Shown: positions 12,501-23,214, counted from the first letter of the stretch. The stretch is DNA of 64,000 nucleotides from Oxyruncus cristatus (GCA_013399855.1 VXAY01005673.1:558001-622000); one strand, 5' to 3'. Numbers and translations are program-made. Notes: generated by a model from the sequence alone, not told the origin.

Positions 12501-15500
12501 CAAGGCTGGGCTGGATGGGGCTTTAAGCAACCTGGTCTAGTGATAGGTGTCCCTACCCATGACAGTGGGGTTAGAACTAGGTGATCTTTAAGGTCCCTGC
12601 CAACGCAAACCATTCTATGATATATGTATTTTTCTTTGTACCTGTCAAATTTAGCAGAATTGATTTACTACTTGAGGGAGATCTGTGGGTGTTTTGCAAA
12701 GGGTTGCATTTCCCAATCTTTCCAGGGCATAGAAAACACCATGACTTTGTGATAGGTCATGTTGCACCTTCCTAGGGATATCCAGGAGGAAGGAATTCCT
12801 GGGATTTGGGAAACTGTCCCTATAACAGGAGTGTGGCAGAAAATTTGGCTGTGTGGAAGAACTGAACCCACATGATGTCCCTGCCTTGCTCTACAGGTAC
12901 GTGATTTGCAAAGGATTGAAGTCAGGGATTGATGACGTGCGGGACTACCTCTTCTCAGTGAACATCAAGCTCAACCAGCTGCGCAACTCTGACGTGGATG
13001 TGAATCTTATTGTCCCCCTAAAAGTGATCAAAGACAACCAGGATTTCTACAATTACATCGTCCAGTCCAATGAAAAGTGAGTGCCTGTGGGTGATGAGAG
13101 CTGCTGGCTGTAGGCAGGTTAACTGGCATGACTTTTCAGTTGTAGCTTCTTGCACTCATGGAGATACTTGTTGATGCTGCCACACTGCTCTGCTTTTGCT
13201 CTCAGAGGGGCTGAGCAGAGCAGAGGGACTCTGTGCAGACAGAAATGCTGTACTGATGTTAGTGACTGTTTGGCCTCTGAATACTCTGCAGAAAAGGAAG
13301 GAGGGTATTGCCTAATTCATTCCAGTGATCTTCCTGTCAGTTTGAATTACGTTGGCAAAGATCCCTCACTGCTCTGAGGATCAGGCTGGCTTCCCCCTAT
13401 TGTTCCAGCACTCCTTGTTTTGAACAGTAGAACAATATTGGTGGTGATAATTTGCTCTCTGACAGAAACTTTTCTTCTCTTTTAGCCACTGCAAAGTTCA
13501 GATAAAGGCACTAGCCAAAATTCGTGCTTTTGTTCAAGACACGTGAGTATATTCCTCTGGCTTTTTGTGAGGATGGAATTAATCCACTACAAATTAATTG
13601 CTTGGCCCTTCTTTAATATGCTCTTGATTTGAGCTGGTACTTGTCCTGGCCTTTGGAGCCAGAAAAGTAAATAGTGCTTTTAGGTAGCTCAGTTTGTGTC
13701 TTTGCCTGAGTTATTTGCAGAAAAGCGTGGGTGGCTGGAGGAGTCCTGAAAATTGATGGTCTATTATCACCCTTGTTGAGAAGGCTTCCATGCATTGCAT
13801 GATTTCCAGTTACCATAAGTGAGCTTGCTTCTTAGCAGAAGTGTAAAAGCACAAAAGTAACTCCCAGCTGGTATGTTCAATTCAACAGTAGCCATCTAAG
13901 TTTAGCATGGTTCAGAGCTGTTCATTTTCCAGGGGCAGTTGAAAGCATTTAACTTACATACCTAGAATTACTTAAACCTTATGAAGTTAATTTCTTGCAT
14001 AAAACTAAAGCCATTGCAGTGTTTTCCTGCCATGACTTTTCTGTTCAGGTTTTATTGAGAGCTAATACATGGTAGAAAGTTGGTGAGTTTGGTAATTAGG
14101 AATTACCCAAGAGTTAATCCTAACATTGACACTGGTTTTTGTGTGGCCTTTAGCAGGTTTTCACTGCTGTTCTTAAGTAGGGGTGTATACCCAGCTCTTG
14201 GAGATTAGCATAAGTTCATACTAATATGTAACTTTTTGAAGATATTTATGCCCAGTGGTACTTCCATGGAATGGAGTGGTAGCTGCTACTTCCATGGAAT
14301 GGAGTGGTAGCTGCTACTTCCATGGAANAGCAGGTTTTCACTGCTCTCCTTGACTTGTAGTGAGTATAGAGCTATTTGCTACTTCCATGGAATGGAGTGG
14401 TAGCTGCTACTTCCATGGAATGGAGTGGTAGCTGCTACTTCCATGGAATGGAGTGGTAGCTGCTACTTCCATGGAATGGAGTGGTAGCTGCTACTTCCAT
14501 GGAATGGAGTGGTAGCTGCTACTTCCATGGAATGGAGTGGTAGCTGCTAATCAGCAGTGCAGGCCATGAAATAAAGCTAAACACAGGGACTGGAAGTGGG
14601 TGGAGAGTGGGAAGGGAAGGCATCATTCCTCTTTTGTATAACTTGTTGAGGAGCAGTGCATGTTTGTCTTTCCCAAGTCAGAGGCTGAAAGATCCAAGTG
14701 CTATAGGGCTGGTATATGTAAGGCTGCAAGATCAAGGAGGTTTCACCATCTCAACAGTCTGCTGTCTTTCTTTAGGACACTGATTGAGCCACGGCAGGCT
14801 GAAATACGGAAGGAGTGTCTCCAGCTATGGGGGGTAAGTCAGCTGTCAAGTGGGGCACTTGTTTCACCACAGCAAGGACACTTGCACAACAGGAGTGGAG
14901 CTGCAGTGCAGACAGGGCTTTTAGACAGAGGTTTAATATATTGTCTTGTAGGAAAGTCAGAGGCCATTTCAAGCTGTTTATGTAATTAAACAGGATGTCC
15001 CTCATTTATTGTGTGTAGCTTAACCAAGCAGGCTCCTTTGGTGCAGTTCAGAATGTCTCGTTGTACGTGGAGTGAACTCCAACACCTAGATCTCAAGCAG
15101 CAGAGCTCTCCAAAAGGTCTTGTTTTATGAGCCTACAGTTTCTGTTTCCTGAGCTGTTGACTGCAGTGGAACTATGGATCAGGCAGTCAGTTTCACAGGC
15201 TAATTTTATATCTTCCAGTGAAAGAGTATTTTGTCAAAACATGCATGAAATCAAAGGTTTAGGCTATATCTTTCTGAAGTTGCCTGTTGGTTTCTGGGAG
15301 ATGTGGTATTCCTACATTAAATTTGCAAAACATGAGACCTTTTAGATGCCATATGACATCTCTTCTTCAACTGGAATCCCAAGAGCAGGAGTTTTGGGGG
15401 CTGGATGTTCTGTCATGTATTCAAACAAGGAATGTGCCAAAGAATAACACTTACTATCAGTTGTTTGGATTTGTTTTCAGATTCCTGATCAGGCTCGTGT

Positions 15501-18500
15501 TGCTCCTTCATCTTCAGATCCCAAGTCCAAGTTCTTTGAGCTGATCCAGGTGAGACCTTGCCCATAAGCTTATTCTGAGTTGTTTCATACTAGCCTAACT
15601 TCTTTCCCATTGGAATTAAGAGATGAAGAAGCTAGTCCTGGATTATCATTTCATGTAGAAGTTGCGTTTACCTACCTGTTGATGTATCTAATTTGCCTTT
15701 TCCATACTTTTTTCTTTAGGGCACAGACATTGACACCTTCAGTTACAAACCCACTCCTCTGAATTCCAGCACACTGGAGAAAATTCGCCAAGTGTTAGAT
15801 TACCGGTGTATGGTGTCTGGAAGCGAGCAGAAGTTCCTCTTGGGCTTAGGGGTAAGTGCTAAGGACAGTCTGGAAGTTTTGCTGGTTCATTTAAATGCTA
15901 CTATTCTGCCTTGCAGTTTCAGCCCATCCTTTCCTGTGCTCAGATGCTTAAAAGGATCCCCATCAGCAGCGTCTGAGACTGCCAGTTATATTTCTTTCTC
16001 CTGACGTCACTGCTTTTCACACTAATTAACCCTGTTTTTGTAATCTCAGCCTACACAGAGACCTGCACTCCTGCTACTGTCTCTAATTATCTTCACTGCT
16101 CTCTTAAAGGTGTTCTATTTCTGGTTCTCTATGCAGGTATGAAAAGTCACTGGCAGATTAGAATCAGTGTTTTTGTTCCTTTGCTGTAGACATTAAAGTT
16201 CTTCCTTAAAACTTCTGGCAAAGAAGCTGCCTGTAACAGCTTAGGACAAAAAGATTCTCTGAGGACTGCTCTGCAGTTAGCCAGAGGTCTCTCCTCCACC
16301 CCTGCCCTCATGAAGCTTTGGCTGAGTTTGACTCTGCCTTCTACACACAGAAATCGCAGATCTACACCTGGGGTGGTCGCCAGTCAGATCGCTGGACAAA
16401 GCTGGATTTGAAAACTGAGCTGCCACGAGATACTCTCCTGTCTGTGGAGATTGTTCATGAGCTGAAAGGAGAGGTAGGAGCCCATTCTCTACCTTACCAA
16501 GGAGGAGTTTTGCCTATTCTCTGTAAGATACTGCAGAGTAATTGTTCCATCTGTGCCGGCTCCAAAGTTTTTTTTTTGGTATATGATCTTTAGAATAACT
16601 ATAGTGAATGAAGTTTCTTCTTTCTGTCCAGTGCTAGAGATACAAACTTCTAACATTGTTTTGAAAACACTTTGGACCTGACATGTTGCTGTTCTGCGTG
16701 GAGCAGCATATGGCATTGCCAACATGACTTCATGTGTCTGTGGCTCTTTGGGTACATAACTGCTCAGTAGTGATTGCAGGCTGTGGGGAAAAGATTCTCG
16801 TGGTATATTCACAGTGCAAGGTGGAAACTCTCAGCTGCCTGGGACTTTGCCTGTCCTCTGGTACCTCAGAAGAGGATACTTCAGTGCACTGGGCTTTGTG
16901 CTGTGGCACCTGATAAGCACAGACTGCTGGTGATGGCAGCTGTGGTACTGCCCTCTCTCCCTCCTCTTAGACAGAACTGGGTATTTGAGATACACCAGTT
17001 CTTGGAGGATGGCATGTTACTGTATAATGGGCAGCAGGGAATTTGTGTGCTTCTAATATCTAGGAAAGGTGCTTTCTTGATAGAAAAGAGTGATGTCCTG
17101 TCAAAAAATAAGCTGTAAATCAAAGCTGAAATACCACCAGTCTGAGTAGTAAATCTCTGTATTGCCCTCCTTAGGGGAAAGCCCAGCGAAAAATTAGTGC
17201 CATCCACATCCTTGATGTCTTGGTGCTGAATGGCAACGATGTTCGAATGCAGCATTTCAACCAGAGGTACGTGGGATCTGGAGAAGCTTTTTTCTTGTAC
17301 GTGAGTAGGAGTGACTTGGAGACAGCGTTCACCCAAAAACCGGAATGCTGAGCACAGGGAGACAAGTGCTGCATTCAGCTGAAACAGTGCTATAAAGATG
17401 AACTGTGAATGAAGCTGCTCTGAAGTGAAGTGCTTATGGCCTTTTCCTGCTGTATCTTCTGTGTATGAGGGCACCTCTGGCTCCTTCGTTAGTCTGAGCT
17501 GAGCCAGGCATAGCTGGGGTAAACTGAGCGTTCTGGGAATAGGAATGAGCATAGCTGATAACTGTCTGAGGGAGAAGGAACAAGCCCCTCTGTTTCCTTA
17601 GGAACATGATGTCTGCTAGTCCTACTATCCTGCTGATTTATCAATGCATTCAACAGCGTGTGGGCCTGTGGAGTAAGCTATGGAGACTCATTCCTAGTGG
17701 ATAATAGCCAGTATCACTGGGCACTGAATTGGGAGGGTGGGGTGAAAAAAGTCTTGCTCAGACCCATTTGGCTAGCAGTGGAGGCAGTCTGCATGTATTG
17801 AAGTGTCTGATCACTTATTCTGCTGAAACTGTTACCTGTCCACTGTGCCAAAGATCTCATTACGTTGCTGGGTTTTCCTTCCATTTCCATTCAGGATTCG
17901 GCTGGCGGAGAAGTTTGTTAAAGCTGTTTCTAAACCAAGCAGACCAGATATGAACCCCATCCGGTGAGTGACGACTCCTTCCCTCAGCCTGGCATGCTTT
18001 GGTGGCAGTGTGTTGGAAGATGAAGATAAGGAGCTGAAGGGGAGTTAAATATCAAACTGAAATTCATAGTTCCGTTTATATTCTTTGGAAAGGGGCTAAA
18101 AGCTCTTCAAATATCTAAAGTAAATATTGTTGGAGGAGAAGTTGTGCTCTCCTTTGAAATGTCAAACAGTCATATTTTCTTCATAGGTGGATTGGCTGGT
18201 GCTGATGTCAGATATGTGTAATAGTAGGTCTACCACCCACTTAGCTTAGTTGTTGTGAGTAATTCTTTGCTGACTGCTAGTGGATGAAGCACTGACCAGC
18301 ACTTATCAGGACAAGGCTTTAGTGAAAACCCCGAGAAAGTTCCTGACAATGGGCTTCAGCTTTGATTGTCCCCTGACCTTCCATTCCATTAATTCTGCTG
18401 CGGTAGAGCGTAAGAGCATTGCTGTGCTGGGCACCAGATAGGTATTATGGACAAAACGGCTTCTCCTTCAGAAGCTAGAAGTGCAGCAAAAAAAAAAGCA

Positions 18501-21500
18501 AACCAAAAACTTGTTTTTACCTCATGGCAACTAAGGAGTCTGTGGCATCCCTGAGGATAATAACAGTGAAGATCAGGTTGTTTAATACTGTGAGGCCAGA
18601 ACCTGCCTGGGACTGATCTTGGTGAATTTATCTGATGGGAAAACAAAAGCACCTGACTTTCACTGTTCTTACTCTTCTGTATACTCAACCTGAAGTAAAA
18701 ATACACAGCTTCCTTAGCAGCGAGGATGCTCATATGCTGCTTATAGCAACCCAACCATGAGCATGCAGGTGTCAGGTTTTCTCAAGTCAGGAAAAATTAG
18801 CCACTGAAGCATAAGATTGAGGAGCAGGGTGAACCTTAGTCATGCCTGACTACCTCATGCTGTACAAAATCAACATTTGTGTGCTCCCTCTAACTGGAAC
18901 AGGGAAAAAAAAACCAGTTAATTTTTTTTAAATCATGCTTTTGTCTTTTCCTCAGAGTGAAGGAAGTATACAGGTTGGAGGAAATGGAGAAGATTTTTGT
19001 GAGGTAAGCAGCTGGTGCAAATGAAACTAAGGTTATCAGCCACTGGTGCTCAGGAATTGAAGGGATGTGCTCATCTGTGCTAGAGGAGTCTTGGACCAAG
19101 AGCTGTTAGAGCTCATTCAGATGCTGCTGCCTCAGAGCATCATTCTGCTGCATTCTAATGCTGTAGATGTGACCAGTGCACTTTAAAACAGCTGGAGTAG
19201 CAACGGTGCTGGAGTTTGTGTGCTGCAATATCAGTGGATTCTTACTGGCTTGAAGGATCAAGAGTTCATACCCGAATTGGGAACCATGTTTGGAATAATT
19301 AGGGTAGCTCGTCACAAATTCTTCATCCCAATGCTCAATTTGCAACCTGATCTAGGCGGGTCTGGCTGATTTCTCTAGCCCTGTGTGGGAAGGCAAGAGA
19401 CTGAATTCTCCAAGATGTGACGATTTGGTCCTGTCCTGTGCAGTGCTGTCAGATCACACCGTGACTCTCTGGAGAGGGTGTGCAGGGGGTGCATTGTGTG
19501 CAAGAGAGTGGTAAAGGAAGAAACACGCAACCTCTATCACTGCCTTCTCTCAACATTTAGGTTAGAGATGAAAGTCATCAAGAGTTCAGGGGGAATGCCC
19601 CGGCTGTCCTACACTGGCCGAGATGACCGGCACTTTGTGCCCACAGGACTCTACATCGTACGGACTATGAACGGTACAAAGAGGCAGTCCTCACTCAACT
19701 TCTCTTTGTTTCTCCAAGTAAAAAGTATTCACCAGGCTTGTTCCTGTTGTAACTTGGTAGAAAACTAATGGGAGTATTCCAATGGCTAGAGATTAACTGT
19801 TTGCATGTAGTGAGGGTACCTTGGATTTGGATAAGGGTTAGGGTATAATTATATGATAGGTTTTTCTGTTGTGGGTTGATTAGCTATTGTGTGGGTAATT
19901 CCATCTATTTACATGACTGATTATTTTTTTTAGAGAATTTTTCATCAAGACGTTTTCTAGGGTAATGATACGTGGAAATACCCAATTTGGAATGTCAACT
20001 TTTGAATGCAGGGAGAAGGGATTTTTTTCTCAGTGAATAGAGAACAGCTTGGGAAGCAGGACACCTTGGGGGGAGGAAAGGAAAAAGGAGTAACAGAAGG
20101 ATCATAATTATTCTTATAGATTCTTCCTTCTTGCTTGCACTGTAAGTGTATTTATAACTGTGCTTTCTTCCTGCCTTTCATTTTCTGTCTGATCCCTGTA
20201 ACTTCTACTAGATCCCTGGACAATGGCATATAGCAAAAACTTCAAGAGGAAATTCTTCTTCAACAAAATGACCAATGTAGCGACATACAGCCTCCCTCCT
20301 GAAGCCATTGCACCGTTTCAGTGAGTATGAACCGGAGCTGAGGCTATGGACGGAAAGCTGAGTGTCTCTGTGTGTGTGTGCGCGCCTGGGTATTTGGAAG
20401 GGAATTCTGGAGTGCTGTGTTCTTGCAGTGCAAGTGCGGCTTGGTCACCAGCAGGGTGTGCTGCAGGAGCTGGCACTTTCTCAGACTTTCAGGAAACTGC
20501 CGATCTGGAATCCTGGATTTTGCGATTAATGGCTATGAACAACAAACTTCTCACAACTTTGTTTCCCTGTCTGCAGCAGAGCACAGGTTACTGAGCCTCC
20601 TGCACAGAGGGAAGGAGAAACTGAGCCGAGCAACTGTAGTTTGCTGTATCTCTGTATTTTGACATGCTTGGTTGGAAGTTGCTAATTTAAAAGCAAATCC
20701 CAGTTCGTTTAGCCCAGGCTCTGGAATAAGCTGTGGGAAACTGGGAGCTTTCTTAAGGCAGGGGGAGAGAGAGAGAGAGGGAGAGAAAAGCAGCAGCTCC
20801 TTGAGAAAGGATGGAGTGGCTTGCCATGGGACAGTCATTAACACTGGCTGCTGAACTCCATCTGTTTCTACTGAGCACTAGGCTAAGGCAGCAGGACTTA
20901 GCAAGGCTAAGACTTAAATACAGGAAATCCGCACCTCAGGGCACCTCAGACACTCCACATGGGTGGAGATGTTCTGCACACCCTGCCCTCAGGTCTCAAG
21001 AGATGCCCTCTACCACAGTTACCCAAGATTGTGCCTCTGAGCAAGAGCTTGGTATGAAATAGGGCTCCTGATTTTCTCCCTTTGAATCTCCTTACCTGCC
21101 TTACAGCAGTGCTCTCAAGAATCCTGAAGCTTTCCTTAGTGGGGTGAATGGAAAACAGGCTTAAAAAGCAGAGGCACATGATGCCTTTTCCCTCTGTGTG
21201 TCAGGATGGGTTTAGTTCTGCGTTTGTGCTGGAAACAGACCATCACGAACCTGCAGGACTGGCTGAGGAGGTGGAGAGAGTGCTTGTGTGGGACTCTAAA
21301 AGGGATGTGTTGTGTTTGTGTTGTGGTTAGTGAGTACTAATGTCTATAATTAGCCATTGACATGTGCTCTTGTCGCTGTGCAAGTAGTGCTTTGTTAGAA
21401 CAGAAGCACTAAATAAGCTATGAATATTAAGTGTCAGTAATTGTACAAATCTAAAGGCTGCTGTGTTGGCAGTAATTAGCAGCTCTGATTTCATTATGGC

Positions 21501-22241
21501 TGGGACTATGTTGATGCAGTGGGGGAGGGCTGGGCTTGATGGATGGAGTGGGAGATGGCTGTAGGACTAGAACTGTCAGCAGCCAAGCTGAACTCTGTTA
21601 TTTCACACGAGGGGAAAGAGGGGATGATCCTAGCTGCTTTCGTGCAGTGGGAAGTGCTGCTTGTTTGCAAAGCTCCATAGGACAGCTATTACTGATTATA
21701 GTAGGTTTGTGGTGAGTGATTAGGTTGCTGCTCCTCGCAGCTTTCTAAATTCTTCATTAAGGCCTTTCCATTGCCTGCAATGACAGTTTCATCCTCTGAA
21801 AAACATGGGGGGAGGTAGGTTCTTTTTCCCTAATGACCTGACTCCTTCCCGCAAATACTGAACTGAATTCAAGTGAAACTAGAATTAAGAAGTTTGGTTT
21901 TGTGGAAATCTCTCAGGCTTGGCAGTTGCTGTACTTTGGGAGCTGTAGAGTTTGTAAGGTGAATGAATGGTACCAGTCCTTTCTAAGGCACCTGTTAAGA
22001 GTATTTCTCTGTGGCTCCCATTGTAAGGGTAGTTGTTTCTGGATAGGATGAAAGTGTTTTCCTTTCCCTCCCCTGCCAAACTAATCTTTCTCTCCTCTCT
22101 GCCCACAGCATCTGCCATTACAGCCGCCTCTTCTGGGAGTGGGGGGAAGGTGTCAAAGTGCACGACTCTCAGAAAAGACAAGATCCAGAGAAGCTTTCAA
22201 AAGAGACTGTCCTGTCTTTCATCCAAGCACACTACCCCTAA
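3394..22241 (+). CDS. CMTR1: CMTR1, cap-specific mRNA 2'-O-ribose methyltransferase 1 (22 coding exons, N-terminus missing)
   Basis: The enzyme transfers a methyl group from SAM to the ribose 2'-OH of the first transcribed nucleotide of m7G-capped RNA (cap-0 to cap-1) in the nucleus. Joined exons: 3394-3536, 5809-5967, 6366-6458, 7181-7252, 8494-8588, 8693-8765, 8944-9142, 9867-9985, 10238-10334, 11563-11695, 12897-13076, 13486-13542, 14776-14833, 15481-15549, 15720-15851, 16351-16473, 17175-17266, 17895-17963, 18956-19003, 19561-19673, 20212-20320, 22109-22241. All introns are GT-AG and all phases fit, giving 2366 nt and about 787 residues. The product aligns almost without gaps to human CMTR1 from about residue 50 to the end. 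Visible parts are a Ser/acidic patch, G-patch, RrmJ-type methyltransferase with DVCAGPGG and a K-D-K set, a degenerate guanylyltransferase-like region and a WW-like C-terminus. The start codon and first roughly 50 residues are not in the window as far as I can see. No frameshift or internal stop. Introns not listed separately appear to be unique sequence. Confidence 0.97.
3537..5808 (+). other. CMTR1 intron, 2.27 kb
   Basis: Noncoding between the serine-patch exon and the G-patch exon. Donor GTAGGT at 3537, acceptor TCTTATAG ending at 5808. I see no mobile element or RNA gene in it. Confidence 0.85.
5809..5967 (+). CDS. CMTR1: CMTR1 visible exon 2: G-patch domain
   Basis: Phase-0 exon of 53 codons starting [18 protein letters not shown], with the G-patch glycines and the aromatic residue in their usual places, ending NIDWQDEPE. 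In mammals this domain recruits the helicase DHX15. Donor GTAAGT. Confidence 0.97.
6366..6458 (+). CDS. CMTR1: CMTR1 visible exon 3
   Basis: 31 codons, [20 protein letters not shown] through EWMTVGK. Corresponds to human residues about 149-179, between the G-patch and the methyltransferase. Acceptor TTCCAG, donor GTAATT, both phase 0. Confidence 0.95.
6535..7115 (-). repeat. Degenerate CR1 LINE, antisense in a CMTR1 intron
   Basis: Read on the minus strand, 7106-6825 gives a reverse-transcriptase C-terminus typical of CR1 ORF2 ([17 protein letters not shown], then [11 protein letters not shown]). Bases 6730-6560 resemble the CR1 3' end, with the complement of 'ggtcaggttactcaa' and 'ggccttgagcatctccaagga'. 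The part between about 6720 and 6820 does not align well and may hold a small insertion or an indel-rich stretch. The element is old and carries no intact ORF. Confidence 0.75.
7181..7252 (+). CDS. CMTR1: CMTR1 visible exon 4
   Basis: 24 codons, [20 protein letters not shown] then LQCK; phase 0 at both ends, acceptor GATCCAG, donor GTGAGT. Start of the Rossmann-fold methyltransferase region. Confidence 0.95.
7457..8046 (-). mobile_element. Avian ERV solo LTR in a CMTR1 intron (orientation inferred)
   Basis: About 590 bp closely resembling an avian LTR I remember from neoavian genomes. It begins CTTGGTTTAACTCCAG, contains AGGGTAAAAGTGAGAAAAAC and CTACTTCCCATGGGCAGGCA, and ends CCAAAACCAGCACA. 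Read on the minus strand it has a TATA-like AGTATATAG near 7777-7769 and a degraded ATTAAA-like signal (GTTAAAC) near 7585, hence the minus call. No internal viral sequence is attached. Flanks (GACTCT before, GAAATG after) do not give a convincing target duplication. Family name not assigned. Confidence 0.75.
8494..8588 (+). CDS. CMTR1: CMTR1 visible exon 5
   Basis: Starts [20 protein letters not shown] and runs to FFLN plus AG of a split Arg codon (phase 2). Human counterpart is residues about 204-235. Acceptor TGTGCAG, donor GTTTGT. Confidence 0.95.
8693..8765 (+). CDS. CMTR1: CMTR1 visible exon 6: first catalytic lysine
   Basis: Completes the split Arg, then [20 protein letters not shown]. 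The Lys codon at 8703-8705 corresponds to human K239, a member of the K-D-K catalytic set. Donor GTGAGT, phase 0. Confidence 0.96.
8944..9142 (+). CDS. CMTR1: CMTR1 visible exon 7: SAM-binding motif
   Basis: Longest visible exon, 199 nt. Encodes [20 protein letters not shown] followed by [10 protein letters not shown], the glycine-rich SAM-binding loop of RrmJ/FtsJ-type methyltransferases, and on to SSELFEPYY. Ends one base into a Gly codon; donor GTACGT. Confidence 0.97.
9867..9985 (+). CDS. CMTR1: CMTR1 visible exon 8: catalytic aspartate
   Basis: Encodes [20 protein letters not shown] through HFLMADG. The Asp codon at 9980-9982 matches human D364. Acceptor CCTTAG, donor GTTGGT (weaker than consensus but in register with the next exon). 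Confidence 0.95.
10238..10334 (+). CDS. CMTR1: CMTR1 visible exon 9
   Basis: Starts [20 protein letters not shown], ends SIVRT plus one base of Gly. Helical part of the methyltransferase core, almost identical to human. Acceptor TTTGCAG, donor GTATGT. Confidence 0.96.
11563..11695 (+). CDS. CMTR1: CMTR1 visible exon 10: second catalytic lysine
   Basis: Encodes [20 protein letters not shown] and ends in VTSRPANSE plus AG of a split Arg. The Lys codon at 11580-11582 matches human K404, completing the K-D-K set. Acceptor TTTTCCAG, donor GTAAGA. Confidence 0.97.
11965..12622 (+). repeat. CR1 LINE 3' segment (about 650 bp)
   Basis: Encodes in pieces the C-terminal CR1 ORF2 signature ([35 protein letters not shown], then a shifted frame RRAIKIIRG and [15 protein letters not shown]). 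It continues into the 3' UTR, with GGAGGTGTTCAAGGCTGGGC and TGATCTTTAAGGTCCCTGCC, and ends CATTCTATGAT. Frameshifts show it is inactive, but it is far less decayed than the CR1 at 6.5-7.1 kb. Lies in the same direction as CMTR1, in the intron before the exon at 12897. Confidence 0.92.
12897..13076 (+). CDS. CMTR1: CMTR1 visible exon 11
   Basis: 180 nt, [20 protein letters not shown] onward to IVQSNE plus two bases. Corresponds to human residues about 446-505, the end of the methyltransferase domain. Acceptor CTCTACAG, donor GTGAGT. Confidence 0.96.
13486..13542 (+). CDS. CMTR1: CMTR1 visible exon 12
   Basis: Short exon: [18 protein letters not shown] plus two bases of Thr. Human has [20 protein letters not shown] here. 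Acceptor CTTTTAG, donor GTGAGT. Confidence 0.94.
14259..14547. repeat. 28-bp minisatellite with internal palindromes, interrupted by N
   Basis: The unit contains GTAGCTGCTAC and the perfect palindrome TTCCATGGAA. Two full copies plus a 13-bp partial lie at 14259-14327. A single N is at 14328, unrelated sequence at 14329-14379, then six full copies at 14380-14547. Copies look identical. It lies in the CMTR1 intron 13543-14775. Because copies are identical and a gap falls inside the array, the copy number shown is likely a minimum. Confidence 0.95.
14776..14833 (+). CDS. CMTR1: CMTR1 visible exon 13
   Basis: Encodes [19 protein letters not shown] after completing the split Thr; near-identical to human. 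Acceptor CTTTAG, donor GTAAGT. Confidence 0.95.
15481..15549 (+). CDS. CMTR1: CMTR1 visible exon 14
   Basis: 23 codons, [20 protein letters not shown] then LIQ; linker between the methyltransferase and the guanylyltransferase-like region. Acceptor TTTTCAG, donor GTGAGA. Confidence 0.95.
15720..15851 (+). CDS. CMTR1: CMTR1 visible exon 15: start of guanylyltransferase-like region
   Basis: 44 codons, [20 protein letters not shown] through [17 protein letters not shown]. Human has the same block. No lysine-nucleotide (KxDG) motif of active cap guanylyltransferases is visible, consistent with the family's non-catalytic C-terminal domain. Confidence 0.95.
16351..16473 (+). CDS. CMTR1: CMTR1 visible exon 16
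   Basis: 41 codons, [20 protein letters not shown] through [11 protein letters not shown]; phase 0 at both ends. Acceptor ACACAG, donor GTAGGA. Confidence 0.96.
17175..17266 (+). CDS. CMTR1: CMTR1 visible exon 17
   Basis: Encodes [20 protein letters not shown] then [10 protein letters not shown] plus AG. A long minus-strand open frame (16881-17552) crosses this exon and is a shadow, not a gene. Confidence 0.96.
17895..17963 (+). CDS. CMTR1: CMTR1 visible exon 18
   Basis: Completes Arg, then [20 protein letters not shown] and PI plus CG of the next Arg. Acceptor TTCAG, donor GTGAGT. Confidence 0.95.
18956..19003 (+). CDS. CMTR1: CMTR1 visible exon 19 (48 nt)
   Basis: Very short exon: [15 protein letters not shown] with split Arg codons on both sides; matches human exactly over this stretch. 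Acceptor CCTCAG, donor GTAAGC. Confidence 0.95.
19561..19673 (+). CDS. CMTR1: CMTR1 visible exon 20
   Basis: Encodes [20 protein letters not shown] then [17 protein letters not shown], ending one base into the next codon. Donor GTACAA is weak but keeps frame with the exon at 20212. Confidence 0.94.
20212..20320 (+). CDS. CMTR1: CMTR1 visible exon 21: WW-like segment
   Basis: Encodes [20 protein letters not shown] then [15 protein letters not shown]. This is the position of the human C-terminal WW domain, which contacts the RNA polymerase II CTD. The sequence is less conserved than the catalytic part (human has EPWTMGFSKSFKKKFFYNK). Acceptor CTACTAG, donor GTGAGT. Confidence 0.93.
22109..22241 (+). 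CDS. CMTR1: CMTR1 last coding exon
   Basis: Encodes [20 protein letters not shown], then [20 protein letters not shown] and AHYP, with the TAA stop at 22239-22241. Human ends FIQMHRA at the same place. Acceptor GCCCACAG. Confidence 0.96.
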
Positions 22242-23208
22242 CCCTGCTCCCTTGAGGGTGCAGGGGGAGTCTGAGCCCAGCTTGGATTCTTCAGGGACTG
22301 ATGAGACTGGGGAGGCTCCACAGCTTGTATCCTGGTCTTCTCCAGAGCCGATTTCCTGGAGGTGATCGAACCAGGGGGTGGTATGCAGAAGGCACAGGAT
22401 GAGGCTCTACCTTGGCAGTGTATATAGGAGTACAGCCCAGGTAGCATCTGCTGCTGGAGTACCCATGGTGACTCCTGGAGCCAAGGCCTAATGCCCTTTT
22501 GTCCTGCCCTACTGCATGCATGAGGCCAAGGGGCTGGCAGCTTTCTTTGCTCCTGCTCAAACATTCAGCAAGGTTTGTGGAGCTCTGTGTGTGCCAGAAC
22601 TTTCCAGGCTTGTGCTTCTCTGGCAGTATGGGAAGGAGCAGAGATGTTTTGATGGCAGAGCTTGGCAACTGCACGTTGAAGCAGCCCTGCATTGTTCTTG
22701 GCAGCTGTGTCTCCTTGGCCTTGTCAAAGGCCTACACTTCCCACTGGAGGGTGTTAACTCTTTGGGGAATGCTAGCTGTGGGACACAAGTTATGTACCCT
22801 TGCTGGTGACTCCAACACTTCTGTTTATCAAGGCACTCAGCTGGCCACTGGCAGTTCTTATGAGATGGCATCCTGTTGGACAAAATGCTAATGCAGATGA
22901 TGAGTAGAACTCCTGGCACAGATCTGAAGTGCTCAGTGCCAGGGCTTTCTCAGACCTCTGGAAGCTGCTGTGACAAGGATTTCCCCTCTTCAGGTTAGTG
23001 AGTGATTCCAAGTCAGCAGCCTTGGGTTTGTGAACATGTACCATTGTTGGTGTACGTGCCTCATGGTACTTTTGAGACCAAGGTGCTTTGGTTCTTGATA
23101 CTCAACACTGTTACCCAAATCTTCAGGGAGGAAGGTGGATGTGGGAGGGAAGATACTGGAAGGCTGGGATGCTGGAGTCTTGGGAAGAAATTATGGGGAT
23201 GTCTGACA

Positions 23209-23214
23209 ATTAAA
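23209..23214 (+). terminator. Candidate proximal poly(A) signal (ATTAAA) of CMTR1
   Basis: ATTAAA about 970 nt after the stop codon. No strong GT-rich element follows directly, so it may not be used. Confidence 0.25.

Noticed and set aside
16881..17552. 223-codon minus-strand open frame
   Set aside because: It runs antisense across a CMTR1 exon (17175-17266) and its flanking introns; no family resemblance or splice context.
22499..22919. Overlapping 97-130-codon open frames on both strands after the CMTR1 stop
   Set aside because: Located in the probable 3' UTR with no homology; stop-poor by composition.
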